From Sphingomonas sp. (GTDB taxonomy: Bacteria > Pseudomonadota > Alphaproteobacteria > Sphingomonadales > Sphingomonadaceae), in assembly GCF_017745215.1 (NCBI RefSeq), contig NZ_JAGHZV010000025.1:1-38979 (forward strand): a stretch of 38,979 nucleotides of DNA, given 5' to 3'. The notes under the pieces are model-generated. The model did no database searches, was not told where the DNA came from, and saw only the letters and a program-made list of their open reading frames with translations. The position numbers and the translations under genes are program-made. Shown piece after piece: positions 28,322 through 36,345 of this stretch (position 1 is its first letter; each line of letters opens with the position of its first letter).

Positions 28322-28457
28322 TGATATTTTGGGGTTATTCTCCACCGTCATCTTGGATGTCGATCCGCGCTGGCATCGGAGCATTGCGCCAATCGCGCCA
28401 CTATGGTCTGACTGCGTCAAGCCGGGCGTCGAAGCGCCGGCGCCATGGGGAGGAAGC

Positions 28458-30218
28458 ATGCGAGCCAAGCACCGCGTTTCACTGGCGCTGACGACGTTGT
28501 TCCTGCTGCTCCCCGTTGCGGCGGAAGCGCAGCAGAACCAGACGATCGTCGTCGAGGGCAGCCTCAACCGCAAAAGCGACTGGTGGGTAGCCGAGAGCGA
28601 CCATGTGATCGTCTATTCGAACGGCCCGCGCGGGGATCTGACGCGGATCACGCACAATCTTGAGCGGCTGCATTTCCTGCTCTCCATCCTGCTCAACCGC
28701 GTCGACGCGCCCGACGAGACGCTGAAGCTGCGCGTCACGCTGGTGGGGGACACCGCCGAGTTCGACGCGATGGACCTCAGGAACACGCGCTCGGCGCAGG
28801 GACCGTTCGCCGGGCCGTTCCAGTTCCAGCGCTACTACGACCCGCGCGAGGACGGCGCGGTGATGGCCGCCAGCCGCAGCGACGCGGTCGCCGAGATCGA
28901 GCGCACGCAGAAAGTCGACATCGCGAGCCTCGGCGTGCTGCAGATGAACCCTCAGACCGGCCAGCTCGAGAATTCGCTGTTCGGCAGCGACAACCAGACC
29001 CTCAGCACTACCACCGGCGGTGACACCGTGCCGATCAGCGCCGAGGGGCGGCTCTATGCGGGCTTCGCGCAGCATTATCTCCTCACCTATTTCCCCGCGG
29101 CCTATCCGCGATGGTATCTCGACGGCTTCGGCGAGCTCTTTTCGACGATCCGGATCCGCCAGGACGGCGCGCTCGAATATGGCCATATGCCGGAGGGCTA
29201 CCGTCACGTGATCGACGTCTACGGCAACGTGCCCGTGCGCGACGTGCTCGACGGCAAGTATCTCGAAGTCGCCAAGCGGAGCAGGTGGACGCCGTACCAC
29301 GCCTGGATCCTGGTCCATTACCTGTTCTTCTCGGACACGCGACGTGCCGAGCTCAGCCGCTATCTCTGGGATATCGCGCACGGCGCTAGCCCCGCAGCGG
29401 CGGCGCAGGCGTTCGGCGATCCCGCCAAGCTCCAGGCCGAAGTGACCGCCTATGACAATCGCGGCCTGCCCTACGACCGGCTGAGCTATCCCGCCGAGCG
29501 TGCGGCCGAGCCCGTGCTGACCCAGCTGAGCGAAAGCCAGGCGCGGTTCCTGAAGGGGCGGATCGAGATGGGTTCGCGCGTCGAGATTCCGCCGCTGCCC
29601 GCGCCCGGCACGGATCCCAAGGTGGCCGAGCGGATGACCGCGCTCCACGACAAGTCGATCGAGGCGCGCGACCGCTGGCTCGCCGGGCTGCGCGACACGG
29701 TGCGCCGCGTGTACAACAACCTCGACGGGCAGCTGCTGCTCACCGAGGCCGAGTGCCGCACCGGCCATTATGCCGAGTGCATCGCCGCGGCGGACAAGGC
29801 CCTGGCGCTCCGCAACGATTCGGCGCCGGCGCTGGCCTGGAAGGGGCTGGCGATGGCCGAGCTGGCGGTCGCGGGTCCCGAAGCCGAACGTCCGGCCAAG
29901 CTGCGTGCGGCGCGCGCGCTGATCGCCAGGGCCAATCGCGCGGATACCGAAGCGGTGATCCCGTTGATCGCCTATTTCCGCAGCTTCGCCGATGCCGGCG
30001 AAGAGCCCAACCAGGCCGCGAACGCCGGGATGCTCAAGGCCGTCGACAGCGTGCCGGCCGCGCCGGCGACGCGGCTGACGCTGGGTGCCGAGCTGGCGCG
30101 CGAGGAACGCGGCGACGCGGCGCGCAAGGTGCTGCTGCCGGTGGCGGGCGCGGGCTACGACTCGCCCGAGAAGCCCGCGGCGCAAGCGATTCTGGAGAAG
30201 CTGCCCCCCGCGAAGTGA
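28458..30218 (+). CDS. Secreted TPR protein with degenerate metallopeptidase-like domain (paralogue 2)
   Basis: A 586-residue protein with signal peptide (MRAKHRVSLALTTLFLLLPV, cleavage near AEAQ). Nearly every block of paralogue 1 recurs: VAESDHVIVYSNGPRG, THNLERLHFLLSILLNRVD, YYDPREDGAVMA, LTYFPAAYPRWYLDGFGELF, RWTPYHAWILVHYLFFS and the TPR-like ECRTGHYAECIAAADKALAL. H206-Y-L-L-T again replaces a zinc motif. It has an extra ~30-residue insert (LQMNPQTGQLENSLFGSDN region). GGGGAGGAAG precedes the ATG. The pair probably arose by tandem duplication; the family B palindrome separates the copies. It ends seven bases from the convergent L,D-transpeptidase gene. Confidence 0.75.
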   Translation: MRAKHRVSLALTTLFLLLPVAAEAQQNQTIVVEGSLNRKSDWWVAESDHVIVYSNGPRGDLTRITHNLERLHFLLSILLNRVDAPDETLKLRVTLVGDTAEFDAMDLRNTRSAQGPFAGPFQFQRYYDPREDGAVMAASRSDAVAEIERTQKVDIASLGVLQMNPQTGQLENSLFGSDNQTLSTTTGGDTVPISAEGRLYAGFAQHYLLTYFPAAYPRWYLDGFGELFSTIRIRQDGALEYGHMPEGYRHVIDVYGNVPVRDVLDGKYLEVAKRSRWTPYHAWILVHYLFFSDTRRAELSRYLWDIAHGASPAAAAQAFGDPAKLQAEVTAYDNRGLPYDRLSYPAERAAEPVLTQLSESQARFLKGRIEMGSRVEIPPLPAPGTDPKVAERMTALHDKSIEARDRWLAGLRDTVRRVYNNLDGQLLLTEAECRTGHYAECIAAADKALALRNDSAPALAWKGLAMAELAVAGPEAERPAKLRAARALIARANRADTEAVIPLIAYFRSFADAGEEPNQAANAGMLKAVDSVPAAPATRLTLGAELAREERGDAARKVLLPVAGAGYDSPEKPAAQAILEKLPPAK

Positions 30219-30224
30219 CGCGGC

Positions 30225-30749
30225 TCAGCGCCCGTAGACGTCGCGGAGCCAATGGCGGGTGACGGTGACCGGCGTGCCCTTGGGGACGGCCGCGAAGAGC
30301 AGCGCTGCGAACTCGTCGGGCAGGCCGACGCAGCCGTGGGTGGCGTAGCGGCCGTCGACCACTTCGCCGCTGCCGTGGATCGAGATGCCGCCCCAGGTGA
30401 GCCGCAGCATATAGGGCATCGGCGCGTCGTAGAGGTTCGAGATGTGGTCGCGGTCCTTCTGGAGGACGGTGAACTCGCCGAGCGGGGTGGGCTTGTCGTC
30501 GTCGCCGTAGAGGATCAGCGTGCGGCCGATCTCGACGCCGCCCCGGTACACGTAGAGCCGCTCGGCCGCGACATCGACGACGATGGCAATGGGGCCGGTG
30601 CGCGCCAGCTCGGGGTTCCAGAGATATTCGCCGGGCTCGAGCTCGGCATCGGTCGCGAGTACCTGGCGGACCACGGGCGCGGCGTTGGCCGCGGGGGCGC
30701 AGGCGAGCAGACCAAGGAGCAGGGCGAGGATGGTTGACGCGCGATTCAT
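30225..30749 (-). CDS. L,D-transpeptidase (YkuD domain)
   Basis: A 174-residue protein with signal peptide (MNRASTILALLLGLLACAPA). The YkuD signature is intact: GGISIHGSGEVVDGRYATHG followed by C140 in HGCVGLP, with H138 just before it; the usual Arg after Cys (HGCVRL) is replaced by Gly. The family joins peptidoglycan peptides through 3-3 bonds, or anchors lipoproteins to peptidoglycan, in the periplasm. The protein is small, with no LysM or PG-binding domain. It is convergent with paralogue 2, with seven bases between the stops, and divergent from rplJ. Confidence 0.9.
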   Translation of the reverse strand: MNRASTILALLLGLLACAPAANAAPVVRQVLATDAELEPGEYLWNPELARTGPIAIVVDVAAERLYVYRGGVEIGRTLILYGDDDKPTPLGEFTVLQKDRDHISNLYDAPMPYMLRLTWGGISIHGSGEVVDGRYATHGCVGLPDEFAALLFAAVPKGTPVTVTRHWLRDVYGR

Positions 30750-30867
30750 GATCCCGATCTCGCGCTTGGCGAGGCCAATGCCCAGTCACCGATTTGGGAC
30801 GTCCCGCGGGGGGACGGGTGGCTGGGGCGTTAAGACATCCGCCTCGCTCTTTACCGCGCCCCAACGC

Positions 30868-30885
30868 GTCATCCCGGCGAAAGGG
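30868..30885. repeat. Fragment of REP-like family A
   Basis: CGTCATCCCGGCGAAAGG matches the first arm of the family A palindrome, then diverges; no second arm follows. It lies in the 429-bp gap 30750-31178 upstream of the rplJ promoter and looks like a truncated remnant. Confidence 0.6.
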
Positions 30886-30930
30886 GTAGCGAGGTCGCCG
30901 AGGGGACCAGCCTTCCACCACCCCTCCCCG

Positions 30931-30958
30931 TTGACTTTCCCCCCGTTTCCGCTAAGGG
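30931..30958 (+). promoter_or_regulatory. Candidate rplJ-rplL promoter
   Basis: TTGACT (30931-30936), a 16-bp spacer and TAAGGG (30953-30958). The GCTAAGGGC around the -10 is identical to that of the rplK promoter. A leader of about 215 nt would precede rplJ. Confidence 0.55.
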
Positions 30959-31178
30959 CCCCGCTTCCTCCTTCGGGAGGAGACCGTCCGAGACAGCGAG
31001 CGCCGGGATTTGCCCGGCTTAATCTCTCGCCAAGACGGGGACAGATTTTTACCGGCCCGCTATCGTGCGATGGAGCGTCCGGGTCCAGCCGGGGATTTCT
31101 CTGGCCGCGACGATCGTGCCCCTCGGACATTCGTGAACCGGGCTGCCTTTGCGGGCAGTCCAGAATGAGGAGAACGGC
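30959..31178 (+). promoter_or_regulatory. rplJ 5' leader, possible L10 autoregulatory region
   Basis: About 215 nt without a credible reading frame, containing several short GC-rich stem candidates and, close to the start codon, CTGCC (31143-31147) pairing with GGCAG (31154-31158) before the ribosome-binding site GAGGAG. In many bacteria the L10-L7/L12 complex binds such a leader and blocks translation. The position fits; the structure itself was not verified. Confidence 0.3.
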
Positions 31179-31694
31179 ATGGATCGCGCTCAGAAGACCG
31201 AGCTCGTTTCCGAGCTGAACCGCACCTTCGGCGAGGTGAGCGTGGTGGTGATCACCCGCAACCTCGGGATGACCGTCAAGCAGTCGACGGCCCTCCGCAC
31301 CAAGATGCGCGAAGCCGGCGCGAGCTACAAGGTCGCCAAGAACCGCCTTGCCAAGATCGCCGTCGAAGGGACCGACTATGCAGGTATCGCTGACCTGCTG
31401 ACCGGCCCCACTGCGATCTCCACGTCCGCCGATCCCGTGGCTGCGGCCAAGGTCATCGCGGAATTCGCCAAGACGAACGACAAGCTCGAGATCGTCGGCG
31501 GCGCGATGGGGACCCAGTTGCTCGACGCCGAAGGCGTGAAGGCGCTCGCAACGCTTCCGTCGCTCGATGAACTCCGCGGCAAGATCGTCGGCCTGCTTCA
31601 GGCTCCGGCGTCGAAGCTCGCGGCGGTCACGCAGGCGCCGGCCGCGCAGCTCGCGCGCGTCTTCAAGGCTTACGCCGAGAAGGACGCCGCATAA
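31179..31694 (+). CDS. rplJ: 50S ribosomal protein L10
   Basis: A 171-residue L10 (P0 equivalent). The N-terminal rRNA-binding part includes MDRAQKTELVSELNRTFGEV and KMREAGASYKVAKNRLAKIA; the C-terminal helix (SKLAAVTQAPAAQLARVFKA) binds the L7/L12 dimers. It builds the ribosomal stalk base with L11. Start ATG 31179 follows GAGGAG. rplL is 54 bp downstream, in the same unit. In many genomes rplJ follows rplA directly; here 4.9 kb separates them. Confidence 0.97.
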   Translation: MDRAQKTELVSELNRTFGEVSVVVITRNLGMTVKQSTALRTKMREAGASYKVAKNRLAKIAVEGTDYAGIADLLTGPTAISTSADPVAAAKVIAEFAKTNDKLEIVGGAMGTQLLDAEGVKALATLPSLDELRGKIVGLLQAPASKLAAVTQAPAAQLARVFKAYAEKDAA

Positions 31695-31748
31695 GCGGTT
31701 CTTATTTAGACCAAATCCCGAACATATCGATAGATTGGAGTATATCAC

Positions 31749-32129
31749 ATGGCTGACCTGAACGCTCTTGTTGACCAGCTCTCCGAGCTGACCGTCCTCG
31801 AAGCCGCCGAGCTCTCGAAGCTCCTCGAAGAGAAGTGGGGCGTCACCGCCGCCGCTCCGATGGCGGTTGCGATGCCGGGCGCCGGCGGCGGCGCCGCTGC
31901 TCCGGCTGCCGAAGAGCAGACCGAGTTCGACGTGATCCTCACCGGCGACGGTGGCAAGAAGATCAACGTCATCAAGGAAGTCCGCGCGATCACCAACCTC
32001 GGCCTGACCGAGGCGAAGGCCCTCGTCGAGGCCGCGCCGAAGGCCGTCAAGGAAGGCGTGTCGAAGGACGAGGCCGAGAAGGTCAAGAAGCAGCTCGAGG
32101 AAGCCGGCGCCACCGTCGAGATCAAGTAA
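31749..32129 (+). CDS. rplL: 50S ribosomal protein L7/L12
   Basis: A 126-residue L7/L12. The N-terminal dimerisation domain (MADLNALVDQLSELTVLEAA) is joined by an Ala/Gly/Pro-rich hinge (about residues 36-57) to the C-terminal domain with EFDVILTGDGGKKINVIKEV and EAKALVEAAPKAVKEGVSKD, which contacts elongation factors and drives GTP hydrolysis. TTGGAG lies nine bases before the ATG. A terminator follows at 32158, so the gene is not cotranscribed with rpoB, which starts 6 kb away. Confidence 0.98.
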   Translation: MADLNALVDQLSELTVLEAAELSKLLEEKWGVTAAAPMAVAMPGAGGGAAAPAAEEQTEFDVILTGDGGKKINVIKEVRAITNLGLTEAKALVEAAPKAVKEGVSKDEAEKVKKQLEEAGATVEIK

Positions 32130-32157
32130 TCTCGACGCTGCCTCCGCAGCGAGCATG

Positions 32158-32190
32158 AAGGGGGCGGTCCGGCGACGGGCTGCCCCTTTT
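32158..32190 (+). terminator. Terminator after rplL
   Basis: AAGGGG (32158-32163) pairs with CCCCTT (32083+100 region, 32183-32188); the stem continues CGGTCC/GGGCTG with wobble pairs after one bulged G, closing on a GGCGAC loop, and TTTT (32187-32190) follows. It lies 28 bases past the stop codon. Confidence 0.7.
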
Positions 32191-32279
32191 GCATGTCCTT
32201 TCCCCGGCATCGTCGTTGCATTGGCGTCATGAAGCCTGCGCTGGTAGAGAGGCGGTCTTCGAGGAGAGGAGACCCGCCC

Positions 32280-32786
32280 ATGACCCACGTCGCCAACGGC
32301 ATGATCGCGCTGGCCGCGCTCGCGATGACGCTGACGGCCTGCACGCCCGCCGCGCCGACCGCCGACAAGCCCGCCGGCGCGCCATCATCGGCGGCCGATA
32401 CCGAGGCCGTGAAGGCCGCCGACGCCGCGCTGCTCGCCGCCTATCAGGCGAAGGACGCGGCGAAGCTCAAGGCGCTCTATGCGGAGGATGCCGAAGTCTT
32501 CACGCCCTTCGCGCCGGTCCACCACCAGAGCGACGCGGGCAGCGACTTCAAGGACCCGGCGTTCAAGCTCGACTACAGGACCGCGCGCGCCGAGACCAGC
32601 GGCGACCTGGGCTTCACCAACGGCAGCTTCACGGTGAGCTTCACCAATCCCGAGACCAGGAAGGTCGAGACGATGACGGGAAGCTATGTGACCGTGTTCC
32701 GCAAGGGCGCGGACGGAAGCTGGAAGGTGGTGCAGGACATCGCCACGCCCGGGCCGGCGCCGACAGCAGCTCCGACGGCGGGGTAG
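32280..32786 (+). CDS. Lipoprotein with SnoaL/DUF4440-like domain
   Basis: A 168-residue lipoprotein: MTHVANGMIALAALAMTLTA then Cys21 of an LTAC lipobox. After a low-complexity linker comes VKAADAALLAAYQAKDAAKL and KALYAEDAEVFTPFAPV, a typical DUF4440/SnoaL opening, ending in GSYVTVFRKGADGSWKVVQD, the usual last strand of the NTF2-like fold. The C-terminus is Pro/Ala-rich. Such lipoproteins are common in alphaproteobacteria; the ligand is unknown. GAGGAGAGGAG precedes the ATG. It ends five bases from the stop of the convergent stalk protein. Confidence 0.75.
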   Translation: MTHVANGMIALAALAMTLTACTPAAPTADKPAGAPSSAADTEAVKAADAALLAAYQAKDAAKLKALYAEDAEVFTPFAPVHHQSDAGSDFKDPAFKLDYRTARAETSGDLGFTNGSFTVSFTNPETRKVETMTGSYVTVFRKGADGSWKVVQDIATPGPAPTAAPTAG

Positions 32787-32790
32787 GCGC

Positions 32791-33963
32791 TCAGCCGCCC
32801 GCCGCCATCGCGGCCGGCCGGGGGAAATAGCGGCTCGCCGCCAGCCCCTGGTGCTCGCGCTTGTCGAGCCAGATCGGGCCGAGCTTGCCGCCCTGCCCTC
32901 CGGTGCCCACCATGAAGTCCGCCGCCTGATGGCGCAGGCTCAGGCCGGCGCGCCAGCGCAGGTCGACCATCAGCATCGGCACGAACATCCGCCGCCCGCC
33001 GAGCTCGACCGAGTGGATCTGCCAGCGCGGCAGCACGAGCGTGGCGCCATTGGCCCAGACCCGGCCGGGCGGGAGCGTGAAAGGCGCGGTGGAGGGCGGC
33101 TGGTTGCCCGTGCCGCGATGATAGGCGTCGAGCATCGTGTCCTGCTCGGGGCTGGCGCTGACCAGCGCGATGCCGAGGCGGAGTCCGTCGGCGGTCTCGG
33201 CCTGGCTGGCGAGCCGGAGCTCGAACTCGAGCAGCGCATCGACTTCGTTGAGGACCAGCCGGCGCGGGACGATCTCGACGGCGATCGCTTCGCCGGGCGG
33301 GCGCGGCGCGGGTCGCGGCGCGGCGATCGGCGGCGGGACCGGTGCGGGCGGCGGTGGCACCGGCGGTGGCGGGGCGGCGACGGGGGCGTCGGGCTCGACT
33401 TCGGCGCCCTCCGGCGCGCGCCGCCGGCGGAGCAGCAGCCAGCCTGCCAGACCCGCAAGCAGCGCGAGGCCTCCGCCCAGGGCTGCAAAGGGCAGCCAGG
33501 ATGAACCGACAGGTTCGGGCGCGAGCACAGGCGCGGGCGCGATGGTCGGCTGGGGCGTGGGCACGGCAACCGGCGGCGCGACGGGGGTCGGCGATGGCGC
33601 CGGGGCGGGCTCCGGAGTCGCCGCGACGGCCGGGGTCGGCGATACGGCGGGCTCCGGCGTTGGCCGAGCCTGCGGCGGGCGCGGCGTGGCGACCGGCGTC
33701 GGCGTGGGCCGGCGGGCAGCGGGGGTCGGCACCGGCGTCGGCGCGGGGATCGACGTGGCGACAGGCACCGGCGGGCGGACCGGCGCACTCTGCGGCCCCG
33801 AGGCCGGCAGGCTGAAGCGATCGGCGCTCGGCACGATGATCGTCGGCGGCGGCGCTGGCGTGGGCGTCGGACGCGGGGTTCCCTGCTGGGCGAGCGCCGG
33901 CGCGGCTGCCAAGGCAGCCCACGCGGCAAGCCCCCGCGCGAACCCTGGATTTGCGTTTCGCAC
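32791..33963 (-). CDS. Stalk-type single-TM surface protein, paralogue 1
   Basis: A 390-residue protein from GTG 33963 (AGGCAGGGGC upstream). Order: signal peptide ending APALAQQG; a ~120-residue Pro/Thr/Ala stalk with many PTP and PAP steps; one TM helix (about residues 156-176, FAALGGGLALLAGLAGWLLL) followed by RRRR; a second Pro-rich linker; and a C-terminal beta-rich domain (~160 residues) with VEIVPRRLVLNEVDALLEFE and RMFVPMLMVDLRWRAGLSLR. The Arg-rich stop-transfer places the C-terminal domain in the cytoplasm and the stalk outside. The product of 36346-37635 has the same plan and a related end domain. Divergent from the acyltransferase gene, 105 bp apart. Function unknown. Confidence 0.7.
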   Translation of the reverse strand: MRNANPGFARGLAAWAALAAAPALAQQGTPRPTPTPAPPPTIIVPSADRFSLPASGPQSAPVRPPVPVATSIPAPTPVPTPAARRPTPTPVATPRPPQARPTPEPAVSPTPAVAATPEPAPAPSPTPVAPPVAVPTPQPTIAPAPVLAPEPVGSSWLPFAALGGGLALLAGLAGWLLLRRRRAPEGAEVEPDAPVAAPPPPVPPPPAPVPPPIAAPRPAPRPPGEAIAVEIVPRRLVLNEVDALLEFELRLASQAETADGLRLGIALVSASPEQDTMLDAYHRGTGNQPPSTAPFTLPPGRVWANGATLVLPRWQIHSVELGGRRMFVPMLMVDLRWRAGLSLRHQAADFMVGTGGQGGKLGPIWLDKREHQGLAASRYFPRPAAMAAGG

Positions 33964-34068
33964 GCCCCTGCCTAGCGCCGCGAAGCTGAATTGCACCTGC
34001 ACGATGCGCCCAGCCGATATCCACGCGCGCCGATTGCCCGACGCCTCGCCGTTGCCTAGGGGTCGCGA

Positions 34069-36273
34069 GTGACAGGCCATCCCCCCCGCACCAGCCTCGG
34101 CTATATCCCCGCGATCGACGGATTGCGCGCGCTCGCGGTCGTCTCGGTGGTGGTGTTCCATCTCTGGCCGCGCGCGCTGCCCGGCGGGTTTACCGGCGTC
34201 GACATCTTCTTCGTGATCTCGGGCTTCGTCGTCACTGCCTCGATGGAGGGGCGGCGGTTCGAGAGCCTGGGGGGGCTGGCCGCCCATTTCTACGCGCGGC
34301 GGCTGATGCGGATCATGCCCGCGCTCGCGGCGATGCTGCTGGTCACGATCTTCGCGGCCAACCTCTTCATTCCCGACGCCTGGCTGAGCCGCGCGATGAT
34401 GGCGTCGGGGGTCGCAGCCTTCTTCGGCGGCAGCAACATCGCGCTCGCACTCGACAGCGACACCTATTTCGGACCGCAGGCGGCGTACAACCCCTTCACC
34501 CACACATGGTCGCTGGGCGTGGAAGAGCAATTCTACCTGCTCTTCCCCCTCCTCATCCACTGGCACCAGCGGCTGAAGGGCGAAGCGATCAGCGCGCGGC
34601 GGATGCTGGTGCTGACCGCGGGGCTGAGCCTGGGGTCGCTCGCGCTGGCAGCGGCACTCTCGGGGATGCACGCACTCGCCTTCTACCTGATCTTCCCGCG
34701 CTTCTGGGAGCTGGGCGCGGGCATGCTGCTGTGCCTGACAGCCGAGCGCTGGCGGCCGTGGCTCGCGCGCTCGAACGGCAGCGCGCGGGCGGCGCTCGTC
34801 ATCCTGAGCCTCGTGATGGTGATGCGAGGCCTGACGATCCCCGAGGGGCCAAACTTTCCCTTCCCGCTCGCGCTGCTGCCGGTGCTGGGAACCGCGGGCC
34901 TGATCGCGGTGGTGGTCGCGCTCCCGGGCAATCCGTTCGCCCGCATGCTGGCGTGGCAGCCGGTGGTGGCGATCGGCCTGCTCTCCTATTCGCTCTATCT
35001 CTGGCATTGGCCGGTATTCGTGCTGTTCCGCTGGACGAGCGGGCTCGGCACGCTGCCGCTCCAGCTGCTTGCGCTGGCGATCGCGGTGGGGCTGGCGGTG
35101 CTGTCCTACCGCCTGGTCGAGAAGCCGCTCCGGACCAGCAGCCGGGTCGCCGCGCTGCCGCGCGGCAGCGTGGTGTGGCGAGCGCTGGGGGCGCTGTGCC
35201 TTACGGGATTGGCCGGGACCGGGCTGTTCCTGGCGCACGACCGGCTGACGCTGAGCGTGACCCGCGACCATGCTGCCTGGTACGCGGAAGGGAGCGGCGA
35301 GACACTCTACCCCGCCCTCGTCCATTGCGCGGTGGCCGAGAGCGTCGAGCGCTTCCACGGCGGCAAGATCACGAGCTGGACGCCCTCGAGTTGCAAGACG
35401 CCGGTGGCGGGGTTCACGGTCTATGCGATCGGGGATTCGCACAATCTCGCCTACGCGCCGGCCTATCGCCAGTTCGCTGCCGAACTGGGCGCGCCGGTGC
35501 GCAGCTTCTTCCGGAGCGGCTGCCCGTTCCTCAAGCTCAACGACGCCGTACCGGTGAACGGCAGCTGCTCGGGCTATCCGCAGCTCCTGCTGGGCGAGCT
35601 TCGCCGGCGCCTGAAGCCGGGCGACGTCGTCTTCCTGCCCGGGCTGCGGCTGGTGCGCTTCACCAACCAGTTCGAAGGTGATCGCGCGGTCGAGCATCCC
35701 GCGCCGCCCAGCGTCTCGGCGACATCACTGGCCGAGGCGCGGACAGCGATCGCAACGCTGGCATCGATGGGCGCGCGCGTCGTGTTCGAGGCGCCCAAGC
35801 CGATCTTTCGCAGCCCGCCCTTCCGCTGTTCGGACTGGTTCAACCGGGCCAACCCGATCTGCGAGGGCGGGCTGACGATGCCGCGCGCCGAGCTGGAGGC
35901 GCTGCGAGCGCCGGTGCTGGGGGCGATGCGGCGGCTCGCCGGAGCGCAGCCGGCGCTCGCGGTCTGGGATCCGTTTCCGCTGCTCTGCCCCGGCGCGGTC
36001 TGCAAGGCAGCACCGGACGGGCGGCCGCTATTCTTCGATGGAGACCATCTGAGCGGCGCAGGAAATGCGGCGGTCTATCCCGGGCTGCGCGACGCGCTGC
36101 TGGCAGCTCAGAGGCTGTTTGGAAACTCGCGAAAGAGCGAGTTTCGAGGCGGTGCCAGCCCGCTCCCCCTCCCGGCCACCCATAGAATACTGTCGTTGGG
36201 TGGCCGGGAGGGGGAGCGGGCCGGCACCGCCATGCGCCGTGAGGCGCATTTCCAAACGGTCTCTCAGCGGTAG
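34069..36273 (+). CDS. AT3-SGNH acyltransferase (OatA/OafB type)
   Basis: A 734-residue protein from GTG 34069 (AGGGG upstream). The N-terminal AT3 domain has ten or so membrane helices with the motifs YIPAIDGLRALAVVSVVVFH, GVDIFFVISGFVV, ARRLMRIMPALAAML and WSLGVEEQFYLLFPLLI. The C-terminal SGNH domain has YAIGDSHNLAYAP (nucleophile Ser) and FFDGDHLSGAG (Asp/His pair). Such enzymes O-acetylate peptidoglycan, LPS or exopolysaccharide at the periplasmic face. The last ~52 residues (from L683) are encoded by the palindromic element at 36117-36257 and are not part of the fold; they may be harmless. Flanked on both sides by paralogous stalk proteins. Confidence 0.9.
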   Translation: MTGHPPRTSLGYIPAIDGLRALAVVSVVVFHLWPRALPGGFTGVDIFFVISGFVVTASMEGRRFESLGGLAAHFYARRLMRIMPALAAMLLVTIFAANLFIPDAWLSRAMMASGVAAFFGGSNIALALDSDTYFGPQAAYNPFTHTWSLGVEEQFYLLFPLLIHWHQRLKGEAISARRMLVLTAGLSLGSLALAAALSGMHALAFYLIFPRFWELGAGMLLCLTAERWRPWLARSNGSARAALVILSLVMVMRGLTIPEGPNFPFPLALLPVLGTAGLIAVVVALPGNPFARMLAWQPVVAIGLLSYSLYLWHWPVFVLFRWTSGLGTLPLQLLALAIAVGLAVLSYRLVEKPLRTSSRVAALPRGSVVWRALGALCLTGLAGTGLFLAHDRLTLSVTRDHAAWYAEGSGETLYPALVHCAVAESVERFHGGKITSWTPSSCKTPVAGFTVYAIGDSHNLAYAPAYRQFAAELGAPVRSFFRSGCPFLKLNDAVPVNGSCSGYPQLLLGELRRRLKPGDVVFLPGLRLVRFTNQFEGDRAVEHPAPPSVSATSLAEARTAIATLASMGARVVFEAPKPIFRSPPFRCSDWFNRANPICEGGLTMPRAELEALRAPVLGAMRRLAGAQPALAVWDPFPLLCPGAVCKAAPDGRPLFFDGDHLSGAGNAAVYPGLRDALLAAQRLFGNSRKSEFRGGASPLPLPATHRILSLGGREGERAGTAMRREAHFQTVSQR
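36117..36257. repeat. Palindromic mobile element, long copy, inside the acyltransferase 3' end
   Basis: 141 bp with inverted ends GTTTGGAAA (36117-36125) and TTTCCAAAC (36249-36257). Inside, 36159-36182 and 36197-36220 are perfect 24-bp reverse complements around a 14-bp AT-richer spacer, and GGCGGTGCC (36149 area) pairs with GGCACCGCC further out, so the whole could fold into one hairpin. The end blocks match the 58-bp copy at 17182-17239 on the other strand. It is read through by the acyltransferase frame, which stops 16 bp beyond it. Confidence 0.8.
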
Positions 36274-36293
36274 CACGCTCCCCTCAACGGCGA

Positions 36294-36328
36294 GCGGCCC
36301 GCCCTCCCGGATTGGGAGGGCGGGCCGC
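36294..36328. terminator. Bidirectional hairpin between convergent genes
   Basis: A perfect 15-bp stem: 36294-36308 (GCGGCCCGCCCTCCC) with 36314-36328, closing on GGATT. It lies 20 bp after the acyltransferase stop and 17 bp after the stop of the converging stalk-protein gene. No T-run on either side, so it may be a Rho-assisted terminator or a 3'-end stabiliser. Confidence 0.6.
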
Positions 36329-36345
36329 GACGTGGGGTCTGAGGC

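Noticed and set aside
26397..28457. A plus-strand frame running through paralogue 1 into the start of paralogue 2
   Set aside because: It reads paralogue 1 in the wrong frame as an Arg-rich string; only the part from 28458 is protein-like.
26440..30218. Calling the paralogues active zinc peptidases
   Set aside because: The HExxH motif is missing in both (HYLLT).
32791..35697. A minus-strand frame extending the stalk protein upstream by over 570 residues
   Set aside because: The added residues lie opposite the acyltransferase and are Arg/Gln/His-rich shadow sequence; a signal peptide begins at GTG 33963.
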